DNA of 64,000 nucleotides from Sipunculus nudus (GCA_026874595.1 CM049306.1:38022019-38086018), one strand, 5' to 3'; numbered from the stretch's first letter, positions 1 through 13,100 are shown. Numbers and translations are program-made. The notes: a model not told the origin generated them from the letters alone.

Positions 1-471
1 CACCACTAGTATTTAACTCTTGAATTTGCTTTCCCAATAAAATAGACTTTGAGTCGTTCCTTTACTGTGGTTTACAGGTAGAGAAGTATTTAAGTGATGT
101 GTACATGAAAGCTTAGGTACTTTGTTCATGTAATATAAGCTGATAATAGGAAACCCCTTGTTATCATCCTTTACTGTTCTTTCTGATATATTTGTTTGTT
201 GTTTTCTATTTCCCATTACTATTCTGTATAATCACATCTTTTTTAAATCTTTTCTGTCATATTGTTATTTGTTCACAGTAACATAGCTATATGTCTTCAT
301 CATCAATAAAGAATGAATGAGTGCTTGAAGCAGGAAATTAACAATTAGCTGCAGAGTAAGGAAGTTGGTCCAGCAGAAAGCTATACAGTTACCCTAAGGC
401 TTGAATCCTGTTTAATCTCAGTCAACCATTTTCTCACTGGAAACATGAAATTATATTGCTAAGACACTCCT

Positions 472-2058
472 AAAAAAGGTATGGTTCTCAGGCAGGCTAT
501 TCATTTTTATGCCCCCGCCACAAAGTGGCCGGGGCATATAGTTTTACCCATGTCCGTCATTCCGTCATACCGAAATCAAACAGTTGTACGGACTTTTTTT
601 TCGCAATGCCTGCAGATATTGGCCTGATTTTTTGTGTGGTGGCAGATTATGACCAGTTACAGATCGAGTTTGCGTTTCGTCCCGGTTGACCTACTTTTGA
701 CCGTTTTACGGCTCCTAAACTTAGAAAATTTCATGAAAAATAGAAATTTTCATGACAAATACACATGTACAGCCGTTTTTAGCCCTCAGCTCATAGGCTG
801 ATGGGCTATTGTCGTCACTCAAGCTGTCCGTCTGTCCATCTGTCTGTCCGGTGTCTGTCCGTCCGTCCGTCCTTTCCACGTCTGTTAACTTTTACCTTGT
901 GAGCGGGATATCTCTAAAAGGATTCACCGTTGGAATTTTATTTTATCAGTGAAGATGTATATCAATAAAATCTCGGTCAAGTTCGAAGATGGGTGACCTT
1001 GACCCATTTTTCTTCATTTTAGAGCTGATTATAGAAAAACACTCAGAAGTTTATATCTCAGGAACCATTGTGTGGATTTTCACAAAACTTACTATGATCA
1101 TTGGGACTGATGGTCTGTATGTGCTGCACAATTTTGGTGGTGCCACCTGCAATTTCTGATATTTTAATGAAATTTTATCGGATTTTTTCAATTTTGGCCT
1201 TTTGTGCAGGATATCTCCAAAGGTATTCAACACAGGAACTTCATTTCTTCAGTGCTATTGCATTATATTAACAAAATCTTGGTCAAGTTCAAAGATGGGT
1301 GATCTTGACCTACTTTTTAAGGTCACAGAGCTTAGTATAGAAAAAAACTTAGGAGCTTCTCAGGAAGCATTTGGTGGATTGTTATGAAACATGGTATATA
1401 CCTCTCCAATTAAAATTTATAAATGATTATCAACTTTTGCTAATATTCTAGTTTCGCAATACAATGCTTACAGATACTGGCCTAATGTTAGGTCTGTGGG
1501 CGCATAATGACCACTTACAGATCGAGTTCGCGTTTCGTCCCAGTTAACCTATTTTTTACCATATGACAGATCCTGAACATAGAAAATTTCATGAAAGACA
1601 GAAATTTTCATGAAAAATGCACATATATGGACTTTTTTTCACAATGCCTGCAGATACTGGCCTGATTTTTGGTGTGTTGCATGATAATGACCCTTTACAG
1701 ATCGAGTTTGCATTTTGCCCTTGTTGACCTACTTTTGACCATACAACACTTCCTGAACTTAAAAAATGTTACAAAATTTAACAAATGTTTCTAATTTGCC
1801 CCAGGCAGGGGCATTTGTGTTGTTCCGACACATCTAGTTTTACCTTTTCTTTGTATGTTTCAATAAAACTGTCATATGATCAGGGAAAGGCATGATAATT
1901 ACAGTTTTTTTGCTACACAGGTAAAAGCACTACATAGCAAAGGAAATCTTTTTAAAATTGTATCATTTTATCTTCTTGAAAGATGAAAATAAAAAAAAAA
2001 TTTTTGATGCGGGGGGTTAAAATTGATGTGGGCGGTGCCTGAGAATCATACTTTTTTT
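472..2058. mobile_element. MITE with about 23-bp TIRs, split by a nested Helentron-like element
   Basis: Terminal inverted repeats lie at 472-494 (core GGTATGGTTCTCAGGCA) and 2036-2058 (TGCCTGAGAATCATAC). The non-TIR interior after about 1838 contains 'gtcatatgatcaggg' and a run of 'tgaaaataaaaa'. These also occur, in inverse orientation, in the related copies at 10766 and 22930. The interior is interrupted at about 504-1837 by a different element, so the MITE is the older insertion. There is no coding capacity. Confidence 0.8.
504..1837 (+). mobile_element. Helentron/HINE-like non-autonomous element, GCCCC family, copy 1
   Basis: After a T-run, the 5' end is an imperfect hairpin (509-537; arms ATGCCCCCGCCAC and GTGGCCGGGGCAT, AAA loop, one mismatch), followed by a CCGTCATTCCGTC stretch. 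Near the 3' end is an inverted copy of the first bases (GGCAGGGGCAT, 1804-1813), then a hairpin (1817-1831, GTGTTG/CGACAC) and the terminus CTAG at 1834-1837 followed by TT. A second hairpin plus GTCC tract (the 'tagccctcagc' type) begins near 778, so the element is composite. No transposase or Rep-helicase is visible. Assignment to Helentron-like elements is inference from architecture. Confidence 0.75.
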
Positions 2059-2286
2059 CCCTAATACCTCTTTATCGTATTACCTGTATATTTATCTGTA
2101 CAAATATTATAAGAAATATCATTAACAAACCAACATTTAAACATGTTTACTGTCCAACATGCAATAAAAAATACAACACAATCACATAGAACACACTTAG
2201 TGTAATTCAGGTAAAAATTCATGTGGGACAAATAAAAGCTTAATGTTACTTGGGCAAGTACTTTCAATAGTTAATGTCAGGCCCTG
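2059..2286 (+). mobile_element. Right half of the GCAGGGCTTGAC-type MITE
   Basis: The right terminus reads 'gttaatgtcaggccctg' (2270-2286) and matches the right TIR of the complete copy at 36119-36692. The upstream part ('tacctctttatc' through 'acatgtttactg') also resembles that copy. The left half is missing, apparently removed or displaced by the adjacent MITE ending at 2058. Confidence 0.65.
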
Positions 2287-2511
2287 TTTATCAGTACAGT
2301 GGTAGCTGTGAAGTTAACCATTTTAGTTGATGCATTGAGGAAGCATGGAAACCTGTCATGTATATATCATCATCCAGCAGATAAAAGTGAAAAAAATTAC
2401 ATGGGCATGGCAATTCCCAGGCCATTGTGAGCCCCAGGCTGTACAAGATTGATGTCAGGGCATGTACAGTTGTATTGTGACTTCACAAGAACTTGATGAA
2501 TATTGTGTCAG

Positions 2512-2654
2512 CACTTGAAGTTGGCAAGCGTTTGGGCGGCCCTGATAGTGCTGATGGTTCTGCTTCTTGTTGTACCATGTCCAGGCCAGGCTGGGGGCTT
2601 TGTTGCCTGTGTTTTATTACCAGTACTGTTCTCTTCAGAAATGCTGATAAAGCA
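2512..2654 (+). CDS. PORCN: Probable upstream Porcupine exon (TM segments); ends uncertain
   Basis: An open stretch beginning HLKLASVWAALIVLMVLLLV is strongly hydrophobic. It continues through CPGQAGGFVACVLLPVLFSSE. Compared from memory with vertebrate PORCN just before its GE-MHMVD segment, the pattern L..VW..L..L...L......G.F......L....E recurs with nearly the same spacing (37 versus 39 residues from VW to E). It lies upstream and on the same strand as the firm exons. A candidate acceptor AG is at 2510-2511. The next exon needs a phase-2 donor. The only in-phase GTs are weak (2628 and 2655), so the 3' border is not settled and the hydrophobic match could be partly chance. Confidence 0.45.
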
Positions 2655-2817
2655 GTTCTTTACAGTTTCTCAGCCCCAGACTGACACCACTCCTTGGAGC
2701 AGTTACAAGTGTTGCTGCTTCAGTTCAAGGATTCTTGCTGCCAGTGCCTGGAGTAAAATTATCAAACTGCAGCCATTAGGGCTGTTTCAAATTAAAGTCA
2801 TATTTTATTCTTAAATG

Positions 2818-3300
2818 GGCCCATTCTGTCATATGGTTTGTATTAAATAATGATAATCTATTGAGCCTCTTATAAAAAGATATGCCAAAAGGTGGTGATG
2901 AAATGATGCACATGTTAGTAATAAAATTCTCAACTCAGGGGCTTACATTGTACATAGCTGTAGCTTTCAACCGTATCACTTGGTCATCATCTACAGCTAC
3001 ATACAGTGTAAGTCTCTGAGCTGAGCATTTTACTAAACTTTATGTATCCTCCAGGGACAGGATCCCACATACATAGTGCACAAGTTTTTTTTTTATATCC
3101 ACTTGTTAATAATTTGTCTGGGGCCTGCTAATATGGCCACTGATTGTAATCAGTCCAGCAATAACCCCAGGAAGCAGACCAGATGCATCAGAGATTTTCA
3201 AATGACAAAAAATGGTGTTGTTTCACATGTTCTCACCTACAATTAATATTTAAGTGACCTTGCATATGTTCAGGTAACTACCTACAGTCACTTTGTTTTT
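2818..3300. other. Intronic/intergenic DNA, nothing recognised
   Basis: AT-rich sequence with stops in all frames. I see no exon, RNA gene or repeat with clear termini. It would be intronic if the 2512 exon is real. Confidence 0.5.
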
Positions 3301-3690
3301 ACACACCCATTTGTGATGGGACTATGATATACCAACAGTCCGTCCATCTGTCTGTCAGTCCATTACCTTTTAGTTTCTCTGTGATATCTTACTGGGACTT
3401 TGATGGATTTTCACAAAACTCACAATAACTACTAACCAATAGATCGTCTCACCCTAGTTCGATTATGGGAAAATTAGCACATACATAATAAGATCAAAGG
3501 TAACTAGGCTACCTCATGGTTTCACCATGGTAACCAACCAGCTATCTGAATGATTTTAATAAAACTCCATAGAAATGTTAATCAAAATAATATCTCGCCT
3601 AAGTGTGATTTTCAGCAAAATCCATGCTTATTTAAATGAGGTCAAAATTAACCATAAGATTTTTGGTAAGTCATCACAGCACCATTTATT
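3301..3690 (+). repeat. Degenerate dispersed repeat with a short hairpin and GTCC/GTCT tract
   Basis: Starts with a CCCAT...ATGGG hairpin near 3306-3321 and a 'gtccgtccatctgtctgtcagtcc' style tract. It continues with body text ('agaaatgttaatcaa', 'tcagcaaaatcc') that recurs near 50060-50260. It looks like an old member of the hairpin-plus-GTCC class. No 3' terminus was found. Confidence 0.5.
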
Positions 3691-6345
3691 GAATGCTACT
3701 TTTGCATTTGTCTGTCTGTAATATTTAGGACTACAGGCTTCTCTTAAGATTGAACATGATCTAGGAACTACTGTCGTGAACAGGTGGACAAGGAACTCAG
3801 CAGAACAGATGAGATTGTACTTTTATGTGGGACATGTGTGGAACACCATGAGCGAGACAGTGGGCGTAATTTATTCTTTTTTATACTTGGTATGTACATT
3901 AAAGCTGTCTGCAGAAATGTCAACCAAGCTTAACATCTATTTATAATAAATGAGTTCAAGAAAGAAAAGATTTATGTTGCCAGACAACTTTGATTTCCCC
4001 CCGCCCACATTTTGACATATACAGTAGCTGAAATGCCAGCATTTACTTCATCTAAAAAAAAGTATGGGTTTTAGTAACCCAAATGAACAATCCATTTTCA
4101 GTCATGTGGTTTGCTGCCTTAGACTGTTCCCTTTATAATTGCTAAAAACCATTGATAAAGAACATGTTTATTATGTTGATAATAATAAATTTATGTCCGT
4201 ATTGATCTTTACCTAAATAATTCTTGAGTAAAAGCTTTTGCACTAGTTAGCTTAGCTAATTATAAGACATCTGAGCTATAGTCATAGTCTATTGTTTTTA
4301 GGAAAGAATTACCTGCCCTTAAATTTTTGGTAGTCTGATCTTTTCTATGAAAAATGTGGTAAACATAAAAAGACATTTTCTGCCATATTTAAATGCACTT
4401 TATTAACCATAACTCTTTGTTATATTTTACACAAACTTCATGTAAAATTCAAACAACTTCCTAATCAGGTGTTCATAAATCTACCGGGTAATTTGATATT
4501 TGTTAGAAAGGTCATGCAAGTGATTAGAAGTATGGCTAATTAGGTATTGATGTCCACACTTCATAATAAGAGCTAGGTATTCAGATTATAAAATGCGGAA
4601 AAAGTTGATTCTGGGCCATACCTTTATATAAAGACAGAAGTCAAAATAAAGATACACACTAAAGGTAGCATTCCATAAGTGGGTATGCAGTGTGCATGCA
4701 TTACATATGTGTATCCAGCTAGCAATCATATCTATCATATTCTCTCAGAGTGATTCCATATGTATGTATGTGTATATACATTCGGGTTTACAGCACGTTT
4801 CGGTCACTCAGGGTAGCGATTGAAAAAACACACAGGTATGGTTTGATGGGGAAATTCCAAAGTTTGAGGTCACAGAGAGGGTATTCCTCTAGAAGATGAG
4901 TTGTCTTCTCCTGCTACTCTTTACTTTAGGGCCAGCTTTGCAGCGTACATACTGCATACGCATACATATTAATGGAATCACAGACATCCGTTTTCTAGCT
5001 GCGTTAATCATATATGTACTGCATACACATACATACTACATACTCATATATAGAATGCTAGCTTCAGTTGGAAATAGAGACGGGCACATAATGCCTTTTT
5101 GCTTAGGTACAGTGGAGGGTTGCATACTAGTATGGAGCTAACTGCATACTAAAATATTATTACATTACGGGTGACTGGGTGTGCCATTTGAACTTGTGAA
5201 GAGCAGAAGTTATATGACTGTCATTGTGAATCAAAAGTTCCAGTATATGATTTTTTTGTTATGATATGTTATTATACTGATATTCAACAAGAAGATTTTA
5301 TGTACAGCTAGAATGTGTAGGCTAAATTTTCACCAGGAACCTGTAACAGTGTTGTGCAACATTCAGCTGGAATGTGCAACTGTGCTGTACATCATTAGTG
5401 TGTACTGTAATGTTCAGCAGGAACTAGTATCTATCTTGTTCAACTGTTAAGATCCTCTTCCTTAAAGGGACCTTATCCCATCAATGATGTAATTTAACTA
5501 AAGGTAATCCCTTGCAGGTTTAAAAAAAATGGGCCAAGAATTGAGGATCCCATTGCACACAGGCTGTTTGTTCCGTTTATATATCCAAATGTTTATAACA
5601 AGGGGGGTGCCAAGACAAATGAAATAGACATTTAGCTACTACTGACCTTTCAACTTCCTTACATTGCAACCAGCCACTTTAGCTTATAGACAAACATATA
5701 TCCATCACAGATGTGTTAGAAGAACCTTTCTTAACACAAATTACATAATGTTCATCAATAAGTATACAGAGTGAGCCAGAAATCACATAAATTAAGGTTG
5801 GTGAATATAGTCTGGTTCATCCCCTCATGTCCACCTGTTTTTTGCTTTGAAAATTTTTATTAGTTACATCTCAAGGGAAACAATGATAGTGTAGGGAAGA
5901 GGATTAAAGGGCCTAATTTTCAACAAGATAAACAAATACCTACATTACACCTTAATAAAGAAACAGAATTATTTAAAAATATGAGAAATCAGTCTACACC
6001 TTAAAACATATCAGACCCACATATGGCGGTCTAGGTCATTGGTCACATGCAAACATAGCCTCAATTGACAGCTTCTGAATGGATGATGTCATGTAAACAC
6101 TCTAAAAAATATATTCAGCTTAAAAAAGATAGCTACTCATGCAGGGACACGTCATATCTGCAAGAAAATTGTGATAGGACTAAAAAGTTGTGAAACATAA
6201 ACTGGGGATTTATTGTAAAATGCTTAATTGCCTTGTTAGGTTTCACTTCCATGTGTAGTTTTGGAGGAAATTATTGATAAAATATAAACTTTTAGGAAAA
6301 TTATCTGTAAAAAACAGGTGGACAGCAGGTGGTGAAACGGACTAT
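3691..6345. other. Long non-coding stretch, mostly unique AT-rich DNA
   Basis: No exon, RNA gene or bordered transposon recognised. Around 4950-5140 there are short 'gcatacacatacata' repeats. Open frames here (for example 4896-5141) are short, repeat-like and match nothing I recognise. Confidence 0.5.
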
Positions 6346-7387
6346 AGCTAGCTGGATTACGTGTCAGTTGGACGGGCGCCAGTTGGACCGGTCCCATTCA
6401 GACGGTCCCAGTTGGACAGGTCCCAGTTAGACGGGTCCCAGTTGGACGGGTCCCATTTAGACGCTATGTTATATTTATGTGACATAATTACATACGTTAG
6501 TAGCCGGAGTTAAAGCTTTATGGGAAAGCCTAACTAAAATAATAAAAGTTTATATATGTTGATCAAACACAATATAGCTATGAAATTTTATGCAAGCCCT
6601 TACACCTGTGTACATGAATTATTGTTCAAAGAGCTATAGATTTTTACCGTTATATTTTTTACTTCCCTGACGTTGCTTTCGTGAAAACTGAAATCATTAG
6701 ATCCTAATATTATCTGTTTCCTCAGAGTAACAATAACAAGTCAACATGCAATCAAATGTCAAATATTTAGCGATATATACTATAATAACTGACGTGCGGT
6801 CGACATGCTCTGCCAATTAATGTAAATAAGCAAAATATAAGCTAGCTTTCCAAAGAATTCTCATATTTTATTCCGATATATCACATAATCCATGTGCTGT
6901 CATATTGTCAGTACCAAATTATGCACATTTTCAAGAAACAAGAGTAGAAAGTCGGTTTGGAAACCCCTTTATCAGGGATATATGACAGGGAAACCTGCAC
7001 CTCTGACACGGTAACCGCACTTCAAAAGGAAGCAAGGTCGCTTTATAATTAACTTATTGTATGAATAACGAGACTAATTAAGTTGCGTTTCACAATGAAT
7101 ATTATGGTAAGGCATTTTATAAGTTCAGTAAAAACCGCCGATTACTGTTTGATAGACATGTGTTTTTTTAATCAATAAGACACAACCCCACAAACAAGGT
7201 AAACAGAACAACAGTTATCTCCCATGGTCCCTTCTATTATTTATCGAAAATCAGCTGAGGAAAGGCTTTATGCATGTAAATATACACATTTATGTTTGTC
7301 TGTGTTGTTGTATATATTTTGGATAAAGTTTATATTTGCTTGTTGCTATCCGCTAAATACACGGGTAATATGCTTACTTGGTAAATG

Positions 7388-7390
<3 letters not shown>

Positions 7391-7426
<36 letters not shown>

Positions 7427-7434
7427 GAGAGAGA
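7391..7434 (+). repeat. (GA)n microsatellite
   Basis: A GA dinucleotide run with one C interruption, inside the foldback-like element. It accounts for the RERERE-type open frame translated across it. Confidence 0.95.
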
Positions 7435-8237
7435 AAGAAGAAACCTGTTATTTTCATAAAAAAACGAATGGTTTGAAAAATGAAATTATTATCATATAAT
7501 ACACGTTCGTTTTATTTCACAGGGAACATGAATGTTTGGTGGTTCTTGTTAATCAATAGAATATTTATCAAAGACCACCATGCTGTTATTATAACAGTTA
7601 CAACATGGCTTAGACAACCGGTGCGGAACGAAACCTAATCACAGTAACTGGTTAATTAACAAGAAGATGCATTTATGTGGTTTCCCTTTGAAACGTGGTT
7701 ATATGGGATGTACAGTTTTCTCATTCCTGTTAAGGTCTTTGACAGTGATTTATACATAAATTTATTTATGGAGTTAATAAATCTATGTGAAATCTATCTA
7801 TCTGTTTGTCTATCTATCTATTTATCTATCGCTCTATCTATCTATCAAGTAAAATGAAAGGCATTGTACGATACAAGTCCTTAAAGAATCACTTAATTTA
7901 ATACTAAAATAATAGGCAGTGTAGGATAACATACACCTTAGAGTAAAGAAGCATTAAATTTAATAACCAAAGGCTATTTATGGAAGAAAAATATGTAACA
8001 TATGAAATGAATAACTCATATTTTATTGACTGACCATGTAACTCGGCTTTGAAATAAGGACAATTCTGATTTTATTGATATCAAAAGCAAGCAATAATTA
8101 TTTAAGCTCTCTACACATTCCATAAAAAATTATGAACTGCATTTATTTTAAGATAACAACTCAAAAATTATAGTTCCAATAAATAAATTCAATATAGACA
8201 ATGATGCCAAATACATGACGTTTTAATGATTGCATTT

Positions 8238-8330
8238 TATGTCGCCAGTTTGCCAGGTGTTCTATTTAAATAGGCCGTTAATCCTTCATGGCGTTGCAAA
8301 TTGTTCGATATTATCATATATACAATTAAA

Positions 8331-8400
<70 letters not shown>

Positions 8401-8597
8401 AAAATGCAGCAAAATATCCTTGATATTAATCAGTAAGTGATAATAAAACGAGACATAATGCTTGCACATGATGTCGGCGTTGCCAGTCAGCCGGGTGGTG
8501 TATGTAAATAGGCCATTCATCCTTCATGGCGTTGCAAATGGTTTGATATTTTCATATATACAATTGAAATGTTATATATATCTATATATTTATATAT

Positions 8598-8672
<75 letters not shown>

Positions 8673-8880
8673 ATAAGACAAAAAGACAGCAAAAAACCTT
8701 AAAGATATCGCAGGGTAAGTGATAATAAACGAGACAATGTAACGCGTTGCCATATAGCCGGGTGGTCTATTTGAATGAGCTGTTCATCCCTCAGGACGTT
8801 TCAAACCGCTTGATATTTTCATATATTCATTCATATTACTATATATAATATAAAAATGCATATATTATAGCCTTCGTGTA
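8238..8880 (+). repeat. Three tandem modules each carrying a TA tract
   Basis: Modules start near 8238, 8471 and 8745. They share 'taggccgttaatccttcatggcgttgc' type sequence followed by 'atatatacaatt' and a TA run. The long (TA)n tracts are at about 8333-8396 and 8600-8672, and the third module has only a remnant. Confidence 0.8.
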
Positions 8881-9189
8881 TTAAACCCATATGTGATCGA
8901 TAGAGCGTCTGACTGGGACCCGTCCAACTGGGACCTGTCGGACTGGGACCCGTCCAGATGGGATCGAAAAAATTTGACCGGTCTATCTGAAAACCTGTCC
9001 GTTTGGGATGACACCGCTAGCTGTAAAGTGATAAGGTCTTCCTCCTTAAGGGTCTTCAGAATAAACTTGAACCAGCAATATCCTACATGCTCGTTGCTCT
9101 TAGTTTATGAGGCATCAACTAACCTACATTAAAATACTTCACAGCCCAGAAGGGGGAATAATGTGAATAACAGACCATTCTTCTAGGTT

Positions 9190-10085
9190 TTTTCAGTGAC
9201 TTAGACTCTTACTTGGACTCAAGGGCCAGGACCTGGACTCAGGGGACAGAACTCAAGAATTCAGGCCAAGTCCATCTCGAACCCTGTCAAAAAATTTTTG
9301 TCACGTAAGCCCTGGAATTCAATTTAGAAACCCAACCATAAAGACTTACATGTGCCATCTAATGGCAAAGTATACATAAAACAAGTTTATGCTATGTACT
9401 TAATGCATTCTCTGCATTAAATGTTAAATGTAATTGTCCTCGGCTTCCTCAGAATGGGAGACATTGATTTGGGTTTGTCTGTCTGTCCTTCTGTCTAGCT
9501 GTCTGTCTGTCCGTCCATAAGGTTTTCATTTCTCTGTGATGACTTTCATAAATATAATCAGATTTCATTCAAATTTTGGTCAGTGATTGCTTCCATTAAT
9601 ATTTGGCTGGGATTGGTAATGGAATGTCTGTCTATAAAATTTATGATCAGCAGCTCAAAAACAAACAAAAAAATTACCCTTTGGTTCCACTTCACAACCA
9701 AAATTATGACATGTGAAGACATCTTCGGGGGGCAACGAAAACTAAAATACAGCTACATTGACGTGTGGAGACATCGTAAGTGGACAATAAAAACTAAGAC
9801 ATATTTATTAGTCAAGCAAGGGACAACAAGAAGCTGAAGCGGGGGACATAAAATCCATGAATTTGCTTTTTCAGTATTATAGTTAACACCTTGTGTAAAC
9901 TAACTTACAAATACACATGATGATCTGAAATTTATATTCAAATAAATACATTGTGGACTCAGACTTGGGCTTGAGTTCCAAAAGACTCAGACTTGAAGAA
10001 GGTAGACATGGACTCAATCCCCAAGGATTGCTTGAGTGGCTTGGACTCGTACTCAAATTGTGTGGACTCTGCTACATCACTAGTA
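9190..10085 (+). repeat. GACTTGGACTC-type dispersed repeat, interrupted
   Basis: The outer parts (9200-9280 and 9950-10085) are made of variants of ACTTGGACTC and end in 'gtggactctgctacatcac'. The copy at 52972-53402 ends in the same way. The middle (about 9420-9840) holds unrelated sequence with a GTCT/GTCC tract at 9475-9515, probably a nested insertion. The repeat ends 27 bp before a Porcupine exon, just upstream of its pyrimidine tract. Confidence 0.6.
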
Positions 10086-10112
10086 TGTGATAACTATATG
10101 TTTCTTTTTCAG

Positions 10113-10156
10113 TGAGCTGATGGTTGTGGACAAGAAGGAGTGGCACCAAATTCGAG
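10113..10156 (+). CDS. PORCN: Porcupine exon: [14 protein letters not shown]
   Basis: The acceptor is ttctttttcAG at 10111-10112 and the donor GT is at 10157. The 44-nt exon opens in mid-codon (one base, then GAG) and ends with the first base of a Gly codon. The peptide corresponds to vertebrate GEMHMVDTVTWHKMRG, the loop ahead of the first long MBOAT-conserved block. Confidence 0.93.
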
Positions 10157-13100
10157 GTCAGAACATGTGATCACTTATTGAAGTTAATGTAACGTAGTTA
10201 AGGAATCACAATACTCTGCTTGTCTTTCCTGCTTAAAATTATTACATCACATTTTCTGGTGCACATCATATGGAACTTGCAAATATATTGTCTTTGTAAT
10301 TAAATAATTTTTCATGTGAAATATCAAAATAGTTTGAGTGCAAACTAAACAACATTGCATCTTAAAATTTAAATCCTTGCAACTCTAGCAACTTTCAGTC
10401 TCAAATTTTTTTGTTTAAAGATCTGTCAAATGTTTTAAATACTTAGCCATAATAAACAGTTCTGAATGAATACAGTTTTAAATGTACACATATGTTGCAG
10501 TTTTTACAAATTAGCATGTTATCACAGGAACACATCCAATGTGGCCAGTCATGTTTAATTACCACCAAACTGGAATATGTAATTGGACCAAGACCATGTC
10601 ACACCCTACTGTATCTATATACAGTCTCCTGAAACACCCACAAGAGGAAACACCATAAATCCCCTACTTAACTTTAAATTTGAAACAAAAAACTGGTATT
10701 GACAGATTTATTATCATCTGTTGAATATTTCAAAGCAGTATTGTATCAGAATTAGGAAAAAAAGAGGTATGGTTCTCAGGCACCAACCCGCATCATTTTT
10801 TACCCCTGCATCAAAATTTTTAATTTGGATTTTCATCTTTAAGGAAGAAAATATAATACAATTTTTGATAAGATTTCCTTTGTTATTTAGTACTTTCAAC
10901 TGTTAAGCAAAAAAATTCTGTTATTATCATGCTTTTCCCTGATCATATGACACTTTAATTGAAACCTACAAAAAAAGGTAAAAAGAAAAAAAATAGCTGT
11001 TTATGCCAGCCATGACACTGCCCCCAGTCAAGCCTAGCACTTGAAACATAGTGTTGGGTGTACAAAAAACTGAGGTTCATTTCATTAATATGAAGTTTTG
11101 CCACAATAAATGCATGTATATATTCAACAGATGATAATTTATCAGTCAGTGCCAGTTTTGTCTTCAAATTAAGAGACTGATAGCGGTTTGTGGTGTTCTC
11201 TCACATTTACCCAAAACACAAGTGTTTAAGGGGACCCAATATATGTAACAACCCATAAAGACATATATAGGGGTATGTTTGTATGTTTCAGGGGCTCAGA
11301 TGGTGCTGTCCATGAAGGTGATCTCAGTGGCCTTTGACCTGGACCATGGTTCCTTGCAGGAGCTTCCCGGGCTGTTTGAGTTCTGCGGCTACGTCTTCCA
11401 TGTGGGCTCAGTGATCTTTGGCCCCTGGGTCAGCTACCACGAGTATTCAGCTATCCTGCATCAGAAAGAGAGAAAATTGGTAAGACAGATGATAGTATAA
11501 TCTGTCTTCCATTAGTTATATATTATGATAATAGTGGCTGATAAACTTTGGAACATCTTATAATAATAATAGCTGATAGAATGGTCATTAGATAATTTGG
11601 AACATCTTAAAATAATGATACCCTGGTAATTTAGCTAAAGAAGTAATATCTCCTGTGTGTGTTTGTTTATTTTTATACATGTGGGAAGAATTTGAATGAC
11701 ACTTTTTTTAGGCAGAAGTATTTTAACTTCTAGACTCTGATTGAAATCTTTATTTTTACTCCTCTTCCATTTTGATAATTTCATGAAGATAAGGTGTTGT
11801 CCAGAAGGATTACATTAAAAAAAAGATGTATTGGTAAAAATGAGTATCAATTTCAGGATTTTTACTGGGTGATGAAAGTGGTCAAAACCTCAGTGTTAGC
11901 ACTGGCGATGGTTGTCATGTCAACATGTCTGGTTCACTGGCTTATCCTAGACGGCTCCTGGATGTAAGTATATTTGCTTTTCCCCACCAAAAAAATGTGA
12001 AATTTGTCAGCAAGAGTATGTCTCACCCAGTATTTAGAAAGTAGTTAGAGGAAGGCTGCCTGTTAAAATGTGTGGATATTATTGAATTTCAGTTCTGAAT
12101 AATTTGGAAACATCAGATTCATATACAAAATAATTCTCTTGGATGCACCAGTATATCTATCAAATGTAAGGGAAGGATTCAAAATAAGTGATTGACCAAA
12201 AAAAAAGGGCTGGGGGGTTTCAAGGGACATCCAGCCAAAGTTGACAAGCACCAGGCCCATAGGTCAGTATTTATTTTTGCAGGGTCTGGTCCAGATTTTA
12301 CTTTTGTGGTATGTTTTGATGATATTTAATTTACTGGGCAATAAAAGAATGATTATTTCATACAGTTAAATCCCATGTGATTGAAATTTTATTGAATTTA
12401 GACATTGAAAATTGTAAAATGAGTACCACACCATGCAATACATTATTGTTTTCATATTACTTAAAACCTTTTTCAGTAAAACATTTGGGTCAATTAGAAT
12501 GCTATAGCCTTAGGGTCCAATTAATGTTCTGCCTTTGCTGGAAATCACTGTCCCATAGAAAATTTTGCCATTGCTGTTGACTTGCCCTGTGAGTGTATAC
12601 TACTCTCTCTACTTACAGCTGGTTGGTGGCCTACAGAGACGCCCAATCCTTCCGTTTCAGTCACTACTTCATCAGTTTTATCTCAGAACTCACAATGACA
12701 CTGTCAGGCCTTGGTGCAACCAAAAATAACGGGGACGTGAGATGGTGAGTGGAACCTTAATCATGCTGACAAATATTAATCGGATTACCACACCCTTAAA
12801 ATGTCTGGAATCTTTTTTAGCTCAGCTGACTATAAGTCATCTGAGCTATAGTCGTGGTCCATTGTCCGTCGTCCGTCCGTCTGTCCGTCCGTCCGTCCGT
12901 CCGTAGATGTGGCACGTTTTGAAACTGTAAGACCTAGGAATCCAAAATTCGGCATAATGTTAGATGTCCCCAAGATCTCCTACCAAGCCGAAAACTGGGT
13001 CTTTGCAACTTCGTTCCTTTGAGAAATTAAGGAAAAACCTCAATTTTTTATTAAAAACCTATTTTCACACTTTAGGACTGCCTAATATCAAAACCACTCA

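Larger units (their letters stand above)
6346..9025. mobile_element. Foldback-like element with inverted minisatellite ends
   Basis: The left end (6363-6465) is about six tandem copies of a 16-bp unit resembling GGTCCCAGTTGGACGG. The right end (8905-9010) carries the same unit in reverse complement (GACTGGGACCCGTCCAA...). Both arrays end on the inner side with the matching bases agacgc/gcgtct. CTAGC occurs just outside each array (6350 and 9017). The interior (2.4 kb) contains a GA microsatellite, TA tracts and tandem 240-bp modules but no transposase. The call is structural and the superfamily is not identified. Confidence 0.6.

Noticed and set aside
4896-5141. Signal-peptide-like frame (MSCLLLLLFTLGP...)
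   Set aside because: The hydrophobic start is followed by low-complexity 'cataca' repeat translation and no known family or splice partner.
8326-8722. YIYIYI-type open frames (also at 45916, 53435 and 53477)
   Set aside because: Pure translation of TA microsatellites.
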